From: Trichomonas vaginalis G3 | Lineage: Eukaryota; Parabasalia; Trichomonadida; Trichomonadidae | Direction of reading: 5' to 3' | DNA: 64,000 bases | Assembly: GCF_026262505.1 (NCBI RefSeq) | Contig: NC_067207.1 | Span: 8,710,082 to 8,774,081 of the forward strand | Shown: one piece after another, positions 37,370-47,569 of the stretch | Position numbering within the stretch: the first letter of the stretch is position 1 | How the letters are laid out: each line of letters starts with the position of its first letter | The notes under the pieces: generated by a model | The model's database searches: none | What the model saw: the letters and a program-made list of their open reading frames with translations, nothing else | Told to the model about the DNA's origin: nothing | Translations under genes and position numbers: made by a program

Positions 37370-37403
37370 TTCATACATATAAAAGGTTTTTATTCTATAT
37401 GAA
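37370..37403. promoter_or_regulatory. 34-bp divergent promoter
   Basis: TCATACATATAAAAGGTTTT followed by TATTCTATATGAA; both genes start directly after a TATATGAA or TATGAA stretch, giving near mirror-image leaders. Confidence 0.45.
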
Positions 37404-38018
37404 ATGAGAAGCAAATCCATCTTAGCTGGTGCCGTTAATGTTCCAATTGAACCAACATCAAATGTTGACTCACGAACGACAAACAATATTGTCATAAAGA
37501 ACTATAGTTCAGAGTGTTTGAAAGAAAAAGAACCAGAACTGAAATCCGTGAATTTAAACTCAGCTTCAAACGCTAACGCTACATCAGATGTTAAGTTAGA
37601 GTATCCACCACTGGACCAAATTCTTTCAAGAGAAGCCAACGACAACCCTTACACAAATGTTCAAACAAATCCTTCAGATAACGTAGACCATTACCTTCTT
37701 CAGTTATACCAAACAATTTTACTCAAAGACGATAAGAAGCTTTTGACAAATCTTATAAGTAAGAACCAAATAATTCTAACAAAGGAGGACCTTGAAAATG
37801 TTATCTCACGAATAACAGGGAAACAATGTGTCATTGACTATCTCGACCCTGAAATCGAATGCTGTGGTCAAACGCCACCATTCATGAAAATAGGTAACAT
37901 CCGCATCATTGAAACACCAGGAACTACAGGAGTTGAGTTTAAGTATAAATATTCGAACGAGTATACAAAACTTTCAACAGAATATAAACTTTGCTTGAAA
38001 TATGTTTTAGTAAATTAA
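37404..38018 (+). CDS. Unknown element B protein, 204 residues
   Basis: Frame whole. Polar N-terminal half with NSASNANATSDVKLEYPP and DQILSREANDNPY; the C-terminal half looks globular: TKEDLENVISRITGKQCVIDYL, DPEIECCGQTPPF and a strand-rich end. Two adjacent cysteines are notable. No family recognised. Its place beside the packaging ATPase suggests a structural or assembly role but nothing in the sequence proves it. Confidence 0.5.
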   Translation: MRSKSILAGAVNVPIEPTSNVDSRTTNNIVIKNYSSECLKEKEPELKSVNLNSASNANATSDVKLEYPPLDQILSREANDNPYTNVQTNPSDNVDHYLLQLYQTILLKDDKKLLTNLISKNQIILTKEDLENVISRITGKQCVIDYLDPEIECCGQTPPFMKIGNIRIIETPGTTGVEFKYKYSNEYTKLSTEYKLCLKYVLVN

Positions 38019-38069
38019 AGCAATTTGTAATATCTATCCAAAACTTCTTCAACAGTATCGAACTCATCT

Positions 38070-38285
38070 TCATAATGCAAACCTAATCTTATTGACTTTG
38101 GTGCAGTTTTCACTAACACAATATAGCGCTTTGCGCTCGGCGCCTTTGACGCCTTTTTCTGTTCTCTTGACTGACATAACTAATTCATTTGTTTCATCAA
38201 ACAGCAACAACCAAAGTTCATGACCTAATACATAACATTCATACTTTATATTTTTAGCTCTGAGTTCTCTTGTAAGCTGTTGCAT
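38070..38285 (-). CDS. Small 71-residue element B protein carrying hairpins
   Basis: MQQLTRELRAKNIKYECYV then LWLLLFDETNELVMSVKRT. The codons for EKGVKGAERKALYC correspond to a GC-rich double hairpin (38125-38153). The leader and start are typical of the element, but the size is small and the C-terminus may be altered. Function unknown. Confidence 0.4.
   Translation of the reverse strand: MQQLTRELRAKNIKYECYVLGHELWLLLFDETNELVMSVKRTEKGVKGAERKALYCVSENCTKVNKIRFAL
38125..38153. repeat. Double hairpin (coding)
   Basis: AGCGC-TTT-GCGCT (38125-38137) followed by a second GGCG...CGCC stem (38139-38153). If the terminal A-T pair is left open the spacer is TC, as in the other copies. Confidence 0.6.
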
Positions 38286-38309
38286 TTAATATTTTCTAAA
38301 AAGTCAACT

Positions 38310-39009
38310 TCAACAGTCATTTCGCACTGGTGCCTTCAGTTCTACAGGCTCTCCTTGAAAGTCAACAAGTCTGAATTGCATGTCTTTCAAATTATGAGGA
38401 CTAATGCGAACCCATTTACCTAAATGAGTTGCTATGACAGGAATTTGGAATGAACATTGAATTTACTGCATAACAGAAAGACTTATATTCTACTGAACCT
38501 TTACTATTAACTCCTGAAATACCTGTGACATTAGCTATTTTTGACTCAATGTACAAACAATTGCCATAACATACGTATGGAACAGATTTCATCTCAATCG
38601 TTTTGTCAACACTTTTTAAAGGAAATGTCATATGGTATGCACCCAAAAGAAGTTGTACTCTATGACTCATTCTTGGTATCTTGAACTCTTTCTTGCTACT
38701 GAACTTCAATGTTCCCTCAGAAGAGAGTTCGACATCTATGTTGTCAATAGTTTCTTCATTTATGAGAGTATCTATGACTCCAGCAATTTTATCTATTCTA
38801 TACCCAGCTCTGTTAGGAAATGTTATAACACTTCTTTTGTCATCTATTTCAATCTCTATGAAATCTGTTTCATCTGTTATGACAAAAGTTGCGATAGTAT
38901 TGAAGTCAACAACTCTGAAAGCAAGTGCTTCATTCTGAAGACCTAAGTTTGTTTGAAGCTTTACTGTTCCATATTCGTTTGGGTCTGTACTTTGCAAATA
39001 GAACAACAT
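38310..39009 (-). CDS. Jelly-roll-like structural protein region (broken)
   Basis: Starts MLFYLQSTDPNEYGTV at 39009. Strand-rich throughout; a segment PRMSHRVQLLLGAYHMTFPL and a later YGNCLYIESKI, then HNLKDMQFRLVD near the end, resemble the C-terminal blocks of minor capsid proteins in related elements. About one break in the frame. It shares a 17-bp divergent promoter with the fibre region, as the capsid-like gene of element A shares one with its fibre, so vertex or spike-base is a reasonable guess. Confidence 0.5.
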
Positions 39010-39026
39010 TTTATTCTCATTAAAAT
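39010..39026. promoter_or_regulatory. 17-bp divergent promoter gap
   Basis: TTTATTCTCATTAAAAT between start codons at 39009 (minus) and 39027 (plus), near-symmetric like the gap at 6634-6651. Confidence 0.5.
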
Positions 39027-42000
39027 ATGACTATTGCTGCATATGCGTATGAAACAAATGAAGCAAGAAGAGCACATGAACTAGTAAACGAAAACTCAAC
39101 TTTAACCATTGAAGGCAATGATTTAGTCATTGACGATGGAAAAACTAAAAAAGTCATTGATTTCGATACTTTTAACACTTATGACCCATTCATTACAACA
39201 AGCAAGGTTCCTATCATAAATGATGGAACGGTGCAATATATAAATTCTACAGTAGATGCCTCATTAGTGAAAGTACTGAATGTTCTCATTGAATTGTTAA
39301 AGAGCTTTCGATTTGACGACAACATTAAATGCCTAAAGAATTTAGTCATGAATGAGAAACAAATTCTTGGCGTTGCTGGTAGCAGTAATGATGTACACCT
39401 TATGACATTAGAATATTATAACGAACATAAAGATGAACTGAAAGGAGAGAAGGGTGACACCGGACCTCAAGGACCTCAAGGACCTCAAGGACCACAAGGA
39501 ATACAAGGAATACAAGGAATACAAGGACCTCAAGGCGAGAACGGTTTGGATGGAAAGGATGGAAAAACTGCTAAATCATGGATATGGGACCTTATAAATA
39601 CTGGTTTAACAGCTGCTTCATATGGAGTTCTTCAATACCAAATCGGAAAGATATGGGCAGTACTTGGTGAAGAAGTTTTAAATGACGTTAAAAATGCTTT
39701 GAACTTCATTTCAAATGGTTCGGATACTATTAAAACTTTATCTGGTTGGATGCAAGAAACAAGGAGTCAAATAGATACTGTAAGACGTATAGCAAACAAT
39801 GCACGTACGGGATTGGATACTTTACGACAAGCACAAAATACACTAAAGGAAGCAAATGATATTCTTGGCTCAGTATCAGACATGCATGAAGATTGGCTTA
39901 AAGGTATTGACAAATCTTTAAAAAATCACAGTCAGTCTATTGCTGACTACAAGAAAAGTATAGATTTTTTACATAGTGCTATGGACGTACATGATGGAAG
40001 CATAAGGAACTTACTTAATGCTAACAATAACTTACCAGGAACTATTAAAGCATTTATAAAGTCCTTTGTAAAACCCGGTGCTCTAACATTTAGGTCTTTG
40101 AGAGCAAGAGCATTGAAGTCAAGAGATGCAGAAACTCCAACAGAACTACAGAAGGAACTGAAACAACAGAAACTCCAAAAGAACCACCAAAACCAACAGC
40201 TAATGAAATATTGTTCGAATATTTTCCAAGGTACTCTGTTCTCATTGCATACATTCAAGAAATACTTAAGAAAGCAGACTTGACTTTAGGAGATGATGAA
40301 AGTTCTGTATATCTTTCGTTCCAGTTTCAAATAGCAGAACTTTTGAGACAGATATGCTTAATGTATGACAACATCTCTGATTTCACAAGATATGATGACG
40401 ACCATGACCCGAACACGGTGAAGAAGAAGTTTTACAAACATCCATTAAGACAGGAAAGGTTTTAACTCAAAGTCTCATTATTGACCAAAGATGGCGAAGT
40501 GGACGTTCTTCAAGAGCTGAAGAAAAATACTTCTTCGGAGGTGGTGGTAGGCATGAACTTGAAATAAATGAGATAGAAGAGAAATTAGCCGAAAAAGCAG
40601 ATAAAGAACATAAACACAATATCTCCGATATAAATGAACTTCAAGCTACATTAAATAGTAAAACAGATAAAAATGAACTTGACGCAATGAACAAAGTTTT
40701 GAAATCTCATAAACACAATATCTCCGATATAAATGAACTTCAAGCTACATTAAATAGTAAAGCGGACAAGAACCATGTTCATTATATAACTTCAGACGAA
40801 CAGATTATAACGGACTACCATGGATATTTAACACGAAGTGATGAAGCGAAGACAAAAAATGTTAATGAAAGAAGATATAAATACATTCGTGCTAAAGGTT
40901 ATGACATAAGCTGTACTGTACAGTATGATGTAGCTAAAGCACCAGAAGCATTTGGTTATACCGGTGAAATTTATGCCTCTACTTTCAATGTTAACGGTGT
41001 ATTAGTTGAACCAAGATTTATGTTAAGAGTTAAGGCAAAAATAACGTTTGAAGATGCTATTAAAAGTAAAGCTGACAAAGTTGAACTCGAAGCAACGAAC
41101 AAAGTTTTGAAATCTCATAAACACAATATCTCCGATATAAATGAACTTCAGGCTACGTTAGATAAAAAAGCAGACAAAGAACCATACACATAAATCCTTC
41201 ACTACTGTTAGAGCAGACGACATAATATTGAACTATTGATTGGTTCAAGTGCACCTTAGAGAATCCAAGTACAAGCGTAAAAGATACACTAACTCCTTAA
41301 ATAACAAATGTATGAACATTGAAGTCATGCCAGAAACTTTGAAGCACATGAACTACCAGCAATGTTAGATAAGAAAGCAGACAAAACTTATGTGGATGCA
41401 GAACTAACAAAGAAATTTTCGAAACCAGATACAATGACATTTACAACAGAAATTATAAATGGTGAACCAGCAACTCCATTTGAATTTGTTAGAGGTCTTC
41501 AACCAGATACTTTTGAATTTTTCTTGGATAATTCTATTGAACTAACATTACATTATAAAAGTGGAACAAATGCAACATTTCATCCGGGAGATACATTCCA
41601 AATGGTATTTAATGACATAAGTTCTTTAGAATATGTTTATAGAGTTATGAGCATATATGATTTAATATATCCTATAGGAGCTGTTTATACGTCTATGAAT
41701 CCAATAAATCCAAACACTTTATTTGGTGGTAGATGGTATGAAATAGTTGACAGTTTTCCATTCTACACTAATACGCAGTCAATGAAGATGGGAGGTTCAA
41801 AGAAAATAGGTATTGAAAACCTTCCTTCACATATGCATAGGTTCAGTGGAAGAACATCTGTGGAAGGAAACCATTCACATTCAATAACAAAAAGAGGTTA
41901 TACAAATCTTGCAGCGGGTTCGGATAGACAGGGAATGCATAGATATGATATCAACTGACCCCAAAGATGTTAGCACAGGTATTTTCTGTGGAACTGCAGG

Positions 42001-42103
42001 AAATCATACACATGTTGTAGCTGGTATTACAGACCCAGCAGGTAATGGAAAAGATTATATGCCTCCTTATATAACAATGCACGCTTGGATACGAGTTGGT
42101 TAA
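39027..42103 (+). CDS. Collagen-like stalk and tail-collar fibre region (broken)
   Basis: N-terminal anchor part, then a collagen-like run of G-x-y triplets ([22 protein letters not shown]), a long helical section ([20 protein letters not shown]), repeated KADK and [15 protein letters not shown] fibre repeats, and a C-terminal collar domain with [31 protein letters not shown] and [14 protein letters not shown]. This is phage tail-fibre architecture in a eukaryotic element. It should form a trimeric spike for receptor binding. The frame carries several breaks. The repeats around 40600-40770 and 41090-41165 are near identical in DNA. Confidence 0.82.
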
Positions 42104-42120
42104 AATCTTTAACTTTACAT

Positions 42121-43204
42121 AAATGAGCTTGAAAGAAGTATTCGAACAACATCCATGGAGGTCATTTAAGAAGTTCAATGAAGCTGCAAAGAGTTGGGAT
42201 TTACTAACAGAGCTGAAGTGAAAAGGTTCTTTGACAAAAATGTTGTACATCAAACAAAAATAAACCCTTACGACTACTTTTTACCAATTTACTCCAACAC
42301 TCCTGACGCATACCAATTTGACACTCTCATTCAAAGCAGAAAAGGAGGACATAAACCATTCCTCATCTTCATAAATGTTAACACTCGTAAAGCATTGCAT
42401 ATCCAATGAAAAATAAAGGAACTCGTGAAGTGTTAAGAGTTTTACAAAAGTTTGTAGCAGAACATAACCCAAGTACTTTAACATCAGACCAAGACAGTGC
42501 ATACCTCAGCAATGAAATCACAGAATTTCTCATTAAGCATAACATAACTCACTACACTACTGAAGACCATAACCATAACATACTCGGCATCATAACCGCT
42601 TCATAAGACGCTCAGAGATTTAAATCAAGAGCGAGACTTTACCGAAGAAACAATGAAACATTTCATCGAAGTTTACAATTCCTCAACACATTCTACAACA
42701 GGACATACACCAAATTCAATGACACAACAACAAGAAGAAAAGTATATACAAAAGAAACGAAGCCAAACACAAAATATCAGAAATTCAACACAATTTACCC
42801 TCATTCCTGGTACAAAAGTTCGTGTAGTTCTTGACGACAAACCGTTGACAAAGAAACGTTTAAGGTTAAGTCGAAATTATTATATCGTAGACTCTACGCA
42901 AGGTAATGGATATCTTATAAAAGCTGCCGACGACTCCATAGCATTTTACCCTCGACATAAATTAGTCGAAAGTAGTAATGGCAAACTTGCTGAAACCATT
43001 GACGAAGCAAAGCGAGGAGTGGTTATTGAAATACTTGACTACAACATAAACGATGACACTTATAAAGTAAGATATGAAGGAGGCGTTGAAGATGTTATAC
43101 CATCTAAGAACTTGAGAGAATCTAAACCAACTCATCTGGGACCATTAGAGCGGGAGTACTGGAAAGATAAAAACATGCCAGAAAGAATAAGAAAATTCTT
43201 CTAA
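42121..43204 (+). CDS. Polinton B integrase region (broken)
   Basis: N-terminal part with MSLKEVFEQHPWRSFKKF, a retroviral-type core (YQFDTLIQ, TLTSDQDSAYL, then the EDHNHNILG region) and VYNSSTHSTTGHTPNSMTQ typical of rve integrases, and a C-terminal chromo/SH3-like segment (VIEILDYNINDDTYKVRYEG). The enzyme would insert the element into host DNA; the TCAAT duplication is its likely footprint. Homologous to 4397-5354 in element A. About two breaks. Confidence 0.85.
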
Positions 43205-43233
43205 ACTTTTTCGTTGGATGTAAATCAGACAAA

Positions 43234-43515
43234 AATAATGTTTAGGTGAAGAGGTGAGATTTCACCTGTTTTCTCACCTGTTTTTTCACCTCTTGAATTT
43301 TCATGAATTTTCACAAAAGACCAAAAAATATAATTTAGGTGAAGAGGTGAGATCTCACCTCTTTTTTCACCTAATTTTTCACCTCTTGAATTTTCATGAA
43401 TTTTCACAAAAGACCAAAAATAATGTTTAGGTGAAGAGGTGAGATTTCACCTGTTTTCTCACCTGTTTTTTCACCTCTTGAATTTTCATGAATTTTCACA
43501 AAAGACCAAAAATAA
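43234..43515. repeat. Three tandem copies, about 92-93 bp, with AGGTGA palindromes
   Basis: Units start with TTTAGGTGAAGAGGTGAGA at about 43241, 43334 and 43426, each ending in CATGAATTTTCACAAAAGACC. Every unit holds GAGGTGAGAT/ATCTCACCTC-type inverted hexamers. They separate the integrase from the next gene and match smaller clusters in both inverted repeats. Confidence 0.85.
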
Positions 43516-43558
43516 TGTTAGTTTTATTTTTATTTATTTTTTATTTTGTATAAAAGAT

Positions 43559-44524
43559 ATGATTTCAACAATCGGCACAACAACAATTCAAGCCGCGAAC
43601 GGCGGGACTCTGTCCACAACAACAGCACCAAACTCGTTAGTCATGAATCCTACGTCAATGTTAGTAGAGATGGAAAGCTTCATTCCTTCTTCATTTACTT
43701 TCGAAACAAAAATCCAGAAGATAAAGCAGGAACTTTTAACAAGTAATTTAGACTGTAGTGCGAAAGATGAAACAAATGAACAGTATCTTTATGAAATGCA
43801 GGACATTATTGACCATTTACCCAAATTGCCTGAAATTCAGCATCAAAAACTAACTATTCCTGAATTCGACGAAATTGAAGTCAAAGCAACTGACTCAGTA
43901 GAAATAAAGAAGTTCATACGTAAAGTAAATTATGAATTCCTTGGTTTTCATTGCAACCATAAAGTTATGGACAAAGATTGCGATATGGTATATAAAAACA
44001 TTTCTGACATATATAAATCTGAAGAATTTAAGACCTACGACAACTTTGTTTCGTTAGTTGCTGAATGTGTATGGCAGATAAGAGATAAAGATAGAAGAGG
44101 CAAAGTATGGAACGAACAAATAAGACCCGCTATGTTTGAGATGAAGAGAGCAATTGACGCCTTAGTTGTTTTAGCAGGTAAGGTTTCAATGTATAATGCA
44201 AAAATGAACCCACAATGTTCAAAATGTAAAGCAGCAATAAGGAAATATAACTACTCCGTCAAAGAGATAGAAAGAATGAGAAACGACTATGCAGACTTAA
44301 AGAAAGAAGCAGAAAAGCCAGCAGAAGATAAAATGGACATGTTAGCATTTCTGAACAAAAACTATCCAACAGTAGAAGATTTCCTTCTATCTGACGTCAA
44401 GAAGAAATATAAAGAGACTTTCGGCATTGTTAAAACTTTTGATATCCTCAGCGAAGAAATAGAAGCTACAAAACTGTTTAGGATTTCAAATATACATCGT
44501 ACAATTCATGTAAAACGCTTGTGA
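43559..44524 (+). CDS. Coiled-coil element B protein with C-x-x-C
   Basis: 321 residues from the ATG at 43559 (MISTIGTTTIQAANGG); the frame is open upstream but that part is AGGTGA repeat. Whole. Acidic and helical, with a FHCNHKVMDKDCDMVY segment, MNPQCSKCKAAIRKYN (C-x-x-C), and a coiled coil (EIERMRNDYADLKKEAEK). The Cys/His residues could bind zinc. No family recognised. Flanked on both sides by AGGTGA repeat arrays. Confidence 0.6.
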   Translation: MISTIGTTTIQAANGGTLSTTTAPNSLVMNPTSMLVEMESFIPSSFTFETKIQKIKQELLTSNLDCSAKDETNEQYLYEMQDIIDHLPKLPEIQHQKLTIPEFDEIEVKATDSVEIKKFIRKVNYEFLGFHCNHKVMDKDCDMVYKNISDIYKSEEFKTYDNFVSLVAECVWQIRDKDRRGKVWNEQIRPAMFEMKRAIDALVVLAGKVSMYNAKMNPQCSKCKAAIRKYNYSVKEIERMRNDYADLKKEAEKPAEDKMDMLAFLNKNYPTVEDFLLSDVKKKYKETFGIVKTFDILSEEIEATKLFRISNIHRTIHVKRL

Positions 44525-44634
44525 AAAAAAGAGGTGAAAAATTAGGTGAAAAAAGAGGTGAAATCTCACCTCTTCACCTAAATTATATTTTTGGTCATTT
44601 ACACTCATTTACGAAGAAGTTATGACAAAGTCAA

Positions 44635-44662
44635 GACCCTTTGGGTCTCGCCGCTTAGCGGC
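44635..44662. repeat. Double hairpin, first copy
   Basis: GACCC-TTT-GGGTC, TC spacer, GCCGC-TTA-GCGGC. Same design as at 35062 and, inverted, at 47737. Confidence 0.8.
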
Positions 44663-44768
44663 TGAGGGTGAAAAATTAGGTGAAAAAAGAGGTGAAATCT
44701 CACCTCTTCACCTAAATTATATTTTTGGTCATTTACACTCATTTACGAAGAAGTTATGACAAAGTCAA

Positions 44769-44796
44769 GACCCTTTGGGTCTCGCCGCTTAGCGGC
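44769..44796. repeat. Double hairpin, second copy
   Basis: Identical to 44635-44662, carried by the 134-bp tandem repeat. Confidence 0.8.
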
Positions 44797-45088
44797 TGAG
44801 GGTGAAAAATTAGGTGAAAAAAGAGGTGAAATCTCACCTCTTCACCTAAATTATATTTTTGGTCAAAGCTTCCACGAGAGAAAAGATTCCTCATTTGCTA
44901 AGGATTCCAAAAATGAAAAAATCGTTGATTTCGGCTGAGAAAAAAACGGCAAAAACCCTTCTTCCACGGGAACAAAGAAATAAAGAAGAAATAAAGTAAA
45001 TTTTTTATTTATTCCCGTGGAAGATAGAGCACTTTTATGACACTTTTTATTCACGACAAACAAGACAAACAAAGAAAATAAGAAAATA

Positions 45089-45161
45089 CGGCGCTGTCGC
45101 GGTTCGAACCACAGACTCTGACCCTCCATAACACCACCTTAGACCACTGTGCTACGTAGCC
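45089..45161 (-). tRNA. tRNA-like Pol III unit inside element B
   Basis: Minus strand: A box TAGCACAGTGG at 45154-45144 and a perfect B box GGTTCGAACC at 45110-45101, at positions 8 and 52 of a tRNA frame, with a TTTT terminator just downstream (about 45086-45083). The outer three acceptor pairs (GGC/GCC) form, but the inner acceptor and T stems pair poorly. So it has a fine internal promoter yet a poor tRNA fold: a decaying tRNA or a Pol III small RNA captured by the element. Anticodon not assigned. Confidence 0.45.
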
Positions 45162-45202
45162 TGTCGACATAAGATTTTATAAATTGCATATTTGACGTAA
45201 AT

Positions 45203-45577
45203 TTATTTCCATCTAGCTTCCCACCGCATAAGATATTCATACGTGTTTGTAAGACATTCATTAAAATTCTTTTCTATTACATCTAATCTTGCGTTATTTT
45301 TTTCAATAGCTTGTCTGTATTCTTCATCATCTCCAGCAGTGTTTGGGTCTTCACGTTTAAAATATTCATTGTTAACCAATTTTTTATCTACAAATTTTAT
45401 TAGTGTTTGATTCACTTCGTTATGATAACGGTCATATTCTTTCAATACGTAAGTGAAGACAAAATGCGTCGTACCTTCAATCTTAAAGCTTAAAGAACTT
45501 TCAACACAGTTTTGAGGGTCTGTCAGTGCGTCAATGAGATAGTATTCGAAGTCAGTCAATAATCTTTTTAAAGTCAT
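45203..45577 (-). CDS. Unknown element B protein, 124 residues
   Basis: MTLKRLLTDFEYYLIDALTD start after a TTTTATCCTGTATGAA leader. Helical and charged, with VESSLSFKIEGTTHFVFTYV strands in the middle and an acidic DPNTAGDDEEYRQ segment. Frame whole. No family recognised. Confidence 0.5.
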   Translation of the reverse strand: MTLKRLLTDFEYYLIDALTDPQNCVESSLSFKIEGTTHFVFTYVLKEYDRYHNEVNQTLIKFVDKKLVNNEYFKREDPNTAGDDEEYRQAIEKNNARLDVIEKNFNECLTNTYEYLMRWEARWK

Positions 45578-45683
45578 TTCATACAGGATAAAATTTAATG
45601 TTGTGAAGAAATAGTGTTTATCTCAAAAAAAATAAAGTTAGTTTTTATTTATTTATTTTTTTATCCTGTATGTAAAGACAGAT

Positions 45684-46512
45684 ATGTCAACATTAGAGAA
45701 CACAACAACTGCCATCGTTCATGAAGCCATAAATGAAGAATACGAATACATACAGTATAACAAACAGTTACGTCTCATTCGTTCAGTCAAAGATGATATG
45801 TATCAAATGCAAAGTATAATGAACGCTCTTCGTTCTACAAAGCAAGCATATCATTGGTTTGAAAACCAACAGGCAAAAGAACTTTTAGAAGAATTTCCTC
45901 ATATGATTGCTTCCCTCGGAAAACCGAGGGAAGAGATTCCGTACGAAAATCGCAAGAATTTGGCACCTGGTTTGAAAGGTTATTATGTTCATAGACTTTT
46001 AGTAAATGCTGTAGCAATGTGGGCTTCTACCTCGTTATGCTTGTTATATTTTCATGATGTTAGATGAACTATATAAAGCAGAACGTGGAGAGATGGAAAA
46101 GAAACTTCAAGCAAAAGATGAAGTCATTGAATCCAAAGACAAAAGCATACAGAAAAGAATACCACGTTCAGTACCAAAAGGAAAGGAAAAGAGTTATAAG
46201 TATATGATATATACTGAAGAGTTGGAGAAAGAAGAAGATAAAGATATGGTTATGTTGCATTTAGTCAGAAGAAACAACAAGAGCTTTTATGACCTTGCTA
46301 AGATTTACAAATCTGACAGAAACTGGTTCTATCGTGAAAACTTACCGATTTCAATGACACCGAATGAGCAAATAAAAGAAATTGTCAAAAATACTCTTCC
46401 TCAAACACACTATGACATCAAAGGTTGCACAATACTTACCTTCAAAGAAGACTTACCATTACTGAAGGAAAAAATAACAGAATATTTCGACAACTTCAAA
46501 GAGGAAGAATGA
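45684..46512 (+). CDS. Unknown element B protein region (broken)
   Basis: The start MSTLENTTTAIVHEAINEEYEY follows a TTTTTTATCCTGTATG leader that mirrors the one at 45577. The C-terminal part (KSYKYMIYTEELEKEEDKDM, HLVRRNNKSFYDL) loosely recalls the C-terminal domain that follows KilA-N/MSV199 domains in large DNA viruses; this is a weak impression. About one break. A 10-bp-stem hairpin lies within (45910-45933). Confidence 0.45.
45910..45933. repeat. Perfect 10-bp hairpin in coding DNA
   Basis: CTTCCCTCGG-AAAA-CCGAGGGAAG. GC-richer than its gene; another member of the compact-hairpin class, here single. Confidence 0.7.
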
Positions 46513-46601
46513 AGTCACGACAACATTAACGAAGAAGTCACGACAACATTAACGAAGAGAGAATGAGGTGAAAAAACAGGTGAAATCTCACCTCTTCACC
46601 A
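46511..46601. repeat. Short tandem repeat and AGGTGA cluster
   Basis: GAAGTCACGACAACATTAAC occurs twice in tandem, followed by AGGTGAAAAAACAGGTGAAA and TCACCTCTTCACC. It sits at the convergent 3' ends of two genes. Confidence 0.75.
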
Positions 46602-46614
46602 AAAATATTTTTGG

Positions 46615-47087
46615 TTAAATAGCTTCAGGGTCAATTTCTTCAACCATTTCACTTCCTTCGTCAATGTCAATAGAAGCTTCTTCAACCTTTGGTAAGAACT
46701 TTTGTATAACATCTTTGTTCGTTATTGTCTTCAGAGATGAAGGATAATATTTCACATTTATTTCACCCTTCTTATATTCTTTCTGTTCGGAAAGATTTAA
46801 AGCAATACTGAAGAAGTCAACGTTAGAGTTCTTTATGACAGTATAGTGTGTATCTTTGACATTCACGAAGAAACCCTTTTGTTTCAAAACTACTGCTAAC
46901 TCTTGTGAAGTATAACGTTTGCGGTCAATGACATAGCTAATGGTCTGACATACTGACCAAACTTAGATTCTTTCACAAACTTCTTGTTAAAGATAACATT
47001 AACATTTGAAGCATTATTGAACTCATTCTTGATGGCAGTAGCGAGAGCATTGTATGAAAAGAACTTGCAATCTTGCATGTGTTTCAT
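46615..47087 (-). CDS. Unknown element B protein region (broken)
   Basis: Starts MKHMQDCKFFSYNALATAIK at 47087; helix-rich beginning, strand-rich middle (GFFVNVKDTHYTVIKNS) and an acidic tail (IDIDEGSEMVEEIDPEA). About one break. No family recognised. Confidence 0.45.
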
Positions 47088-47175
47088 TAAAATAAAAATA
47101 TTAAATTATTTTGAAAAATAACTTAAAAAAATGTAATCTAATTTTTCAAAAAATATTTTTTATCCGATAGAAAAG

Positions 47176-47519
47176 ATGACAGAAAAATTAACTTTTTACA
47201 TAGCGCCAGACCCTTCTTGCCCACATCTTTTTAAGCCACAATATATAGTCATAGAACTAAATAGAGAAAGCGAAATTCTACAAATAGAAGAAAGCGAAAT
47301 TCTACAAACAGAAGAAACATATAGAGACCTAGATAACGAAAATGGATATGCACTATTCTGGTTAGATTGTCCTTATAAATGTATGAAAAAAAGGCTTTAT
47401 ATGAAGAATATAGAAAATATTGTCATGAAAACAATATAAGACCAAGCTCTAGAGAAAAATTCTATGCTGGTATAAAACATCTTTTCGAAGTTCGGAATGG
47501 CAAATATAGAAAGAAATAA
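47176..47519 (+). CDS. Small element B protein region, possibly broken
   Basis: MTEKLTFYIAPDPSCPHLF start after TTTTTATCCGATAGAAAAG. An 11-residue repeat (SEILQIEESEILQTEE) gives an acidic patch. The style (short, strand-rich, ending in a Lys/Tyr block) recalls the 94-residue inverted-repeat protein. Function unknown. Confidence 0.4.
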
Positions 47520-47569
47520 TTTTTCTAAGTTTATTTTTTCAAAAAATATTTTTTTATTTCCTACTAAAG

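Larger units (their letters stand above)
44533..44866. repeat. 134-bp tandem repeat, 2.5 copies, with double hairpins
   Basis: Unit starts GGTGAAAAATTAGGTGAAA at 44533, 44667 and 44801. Each full unit has AGGTGA/TCACCT inverted hexamers, an AT-rich middle with ACACTCATTTACGAAG, and a double hairpin at its end. The copies look identical, so the expansion is recent. Confidence 0.9.

Noticed and set aside
43559-44524. Adenain-like protease
   Set aside because: I looked for the His...Asp/Glu...Gln...Cys pattern in the Cys-containing proteins of element B and found no convincing match.
46565-46601. AGGTGA/TCACCT arrays as a CRISPR
   Set aside because: Units are tandem and palindromic without unique spacers, and the genome is eukaryotic.
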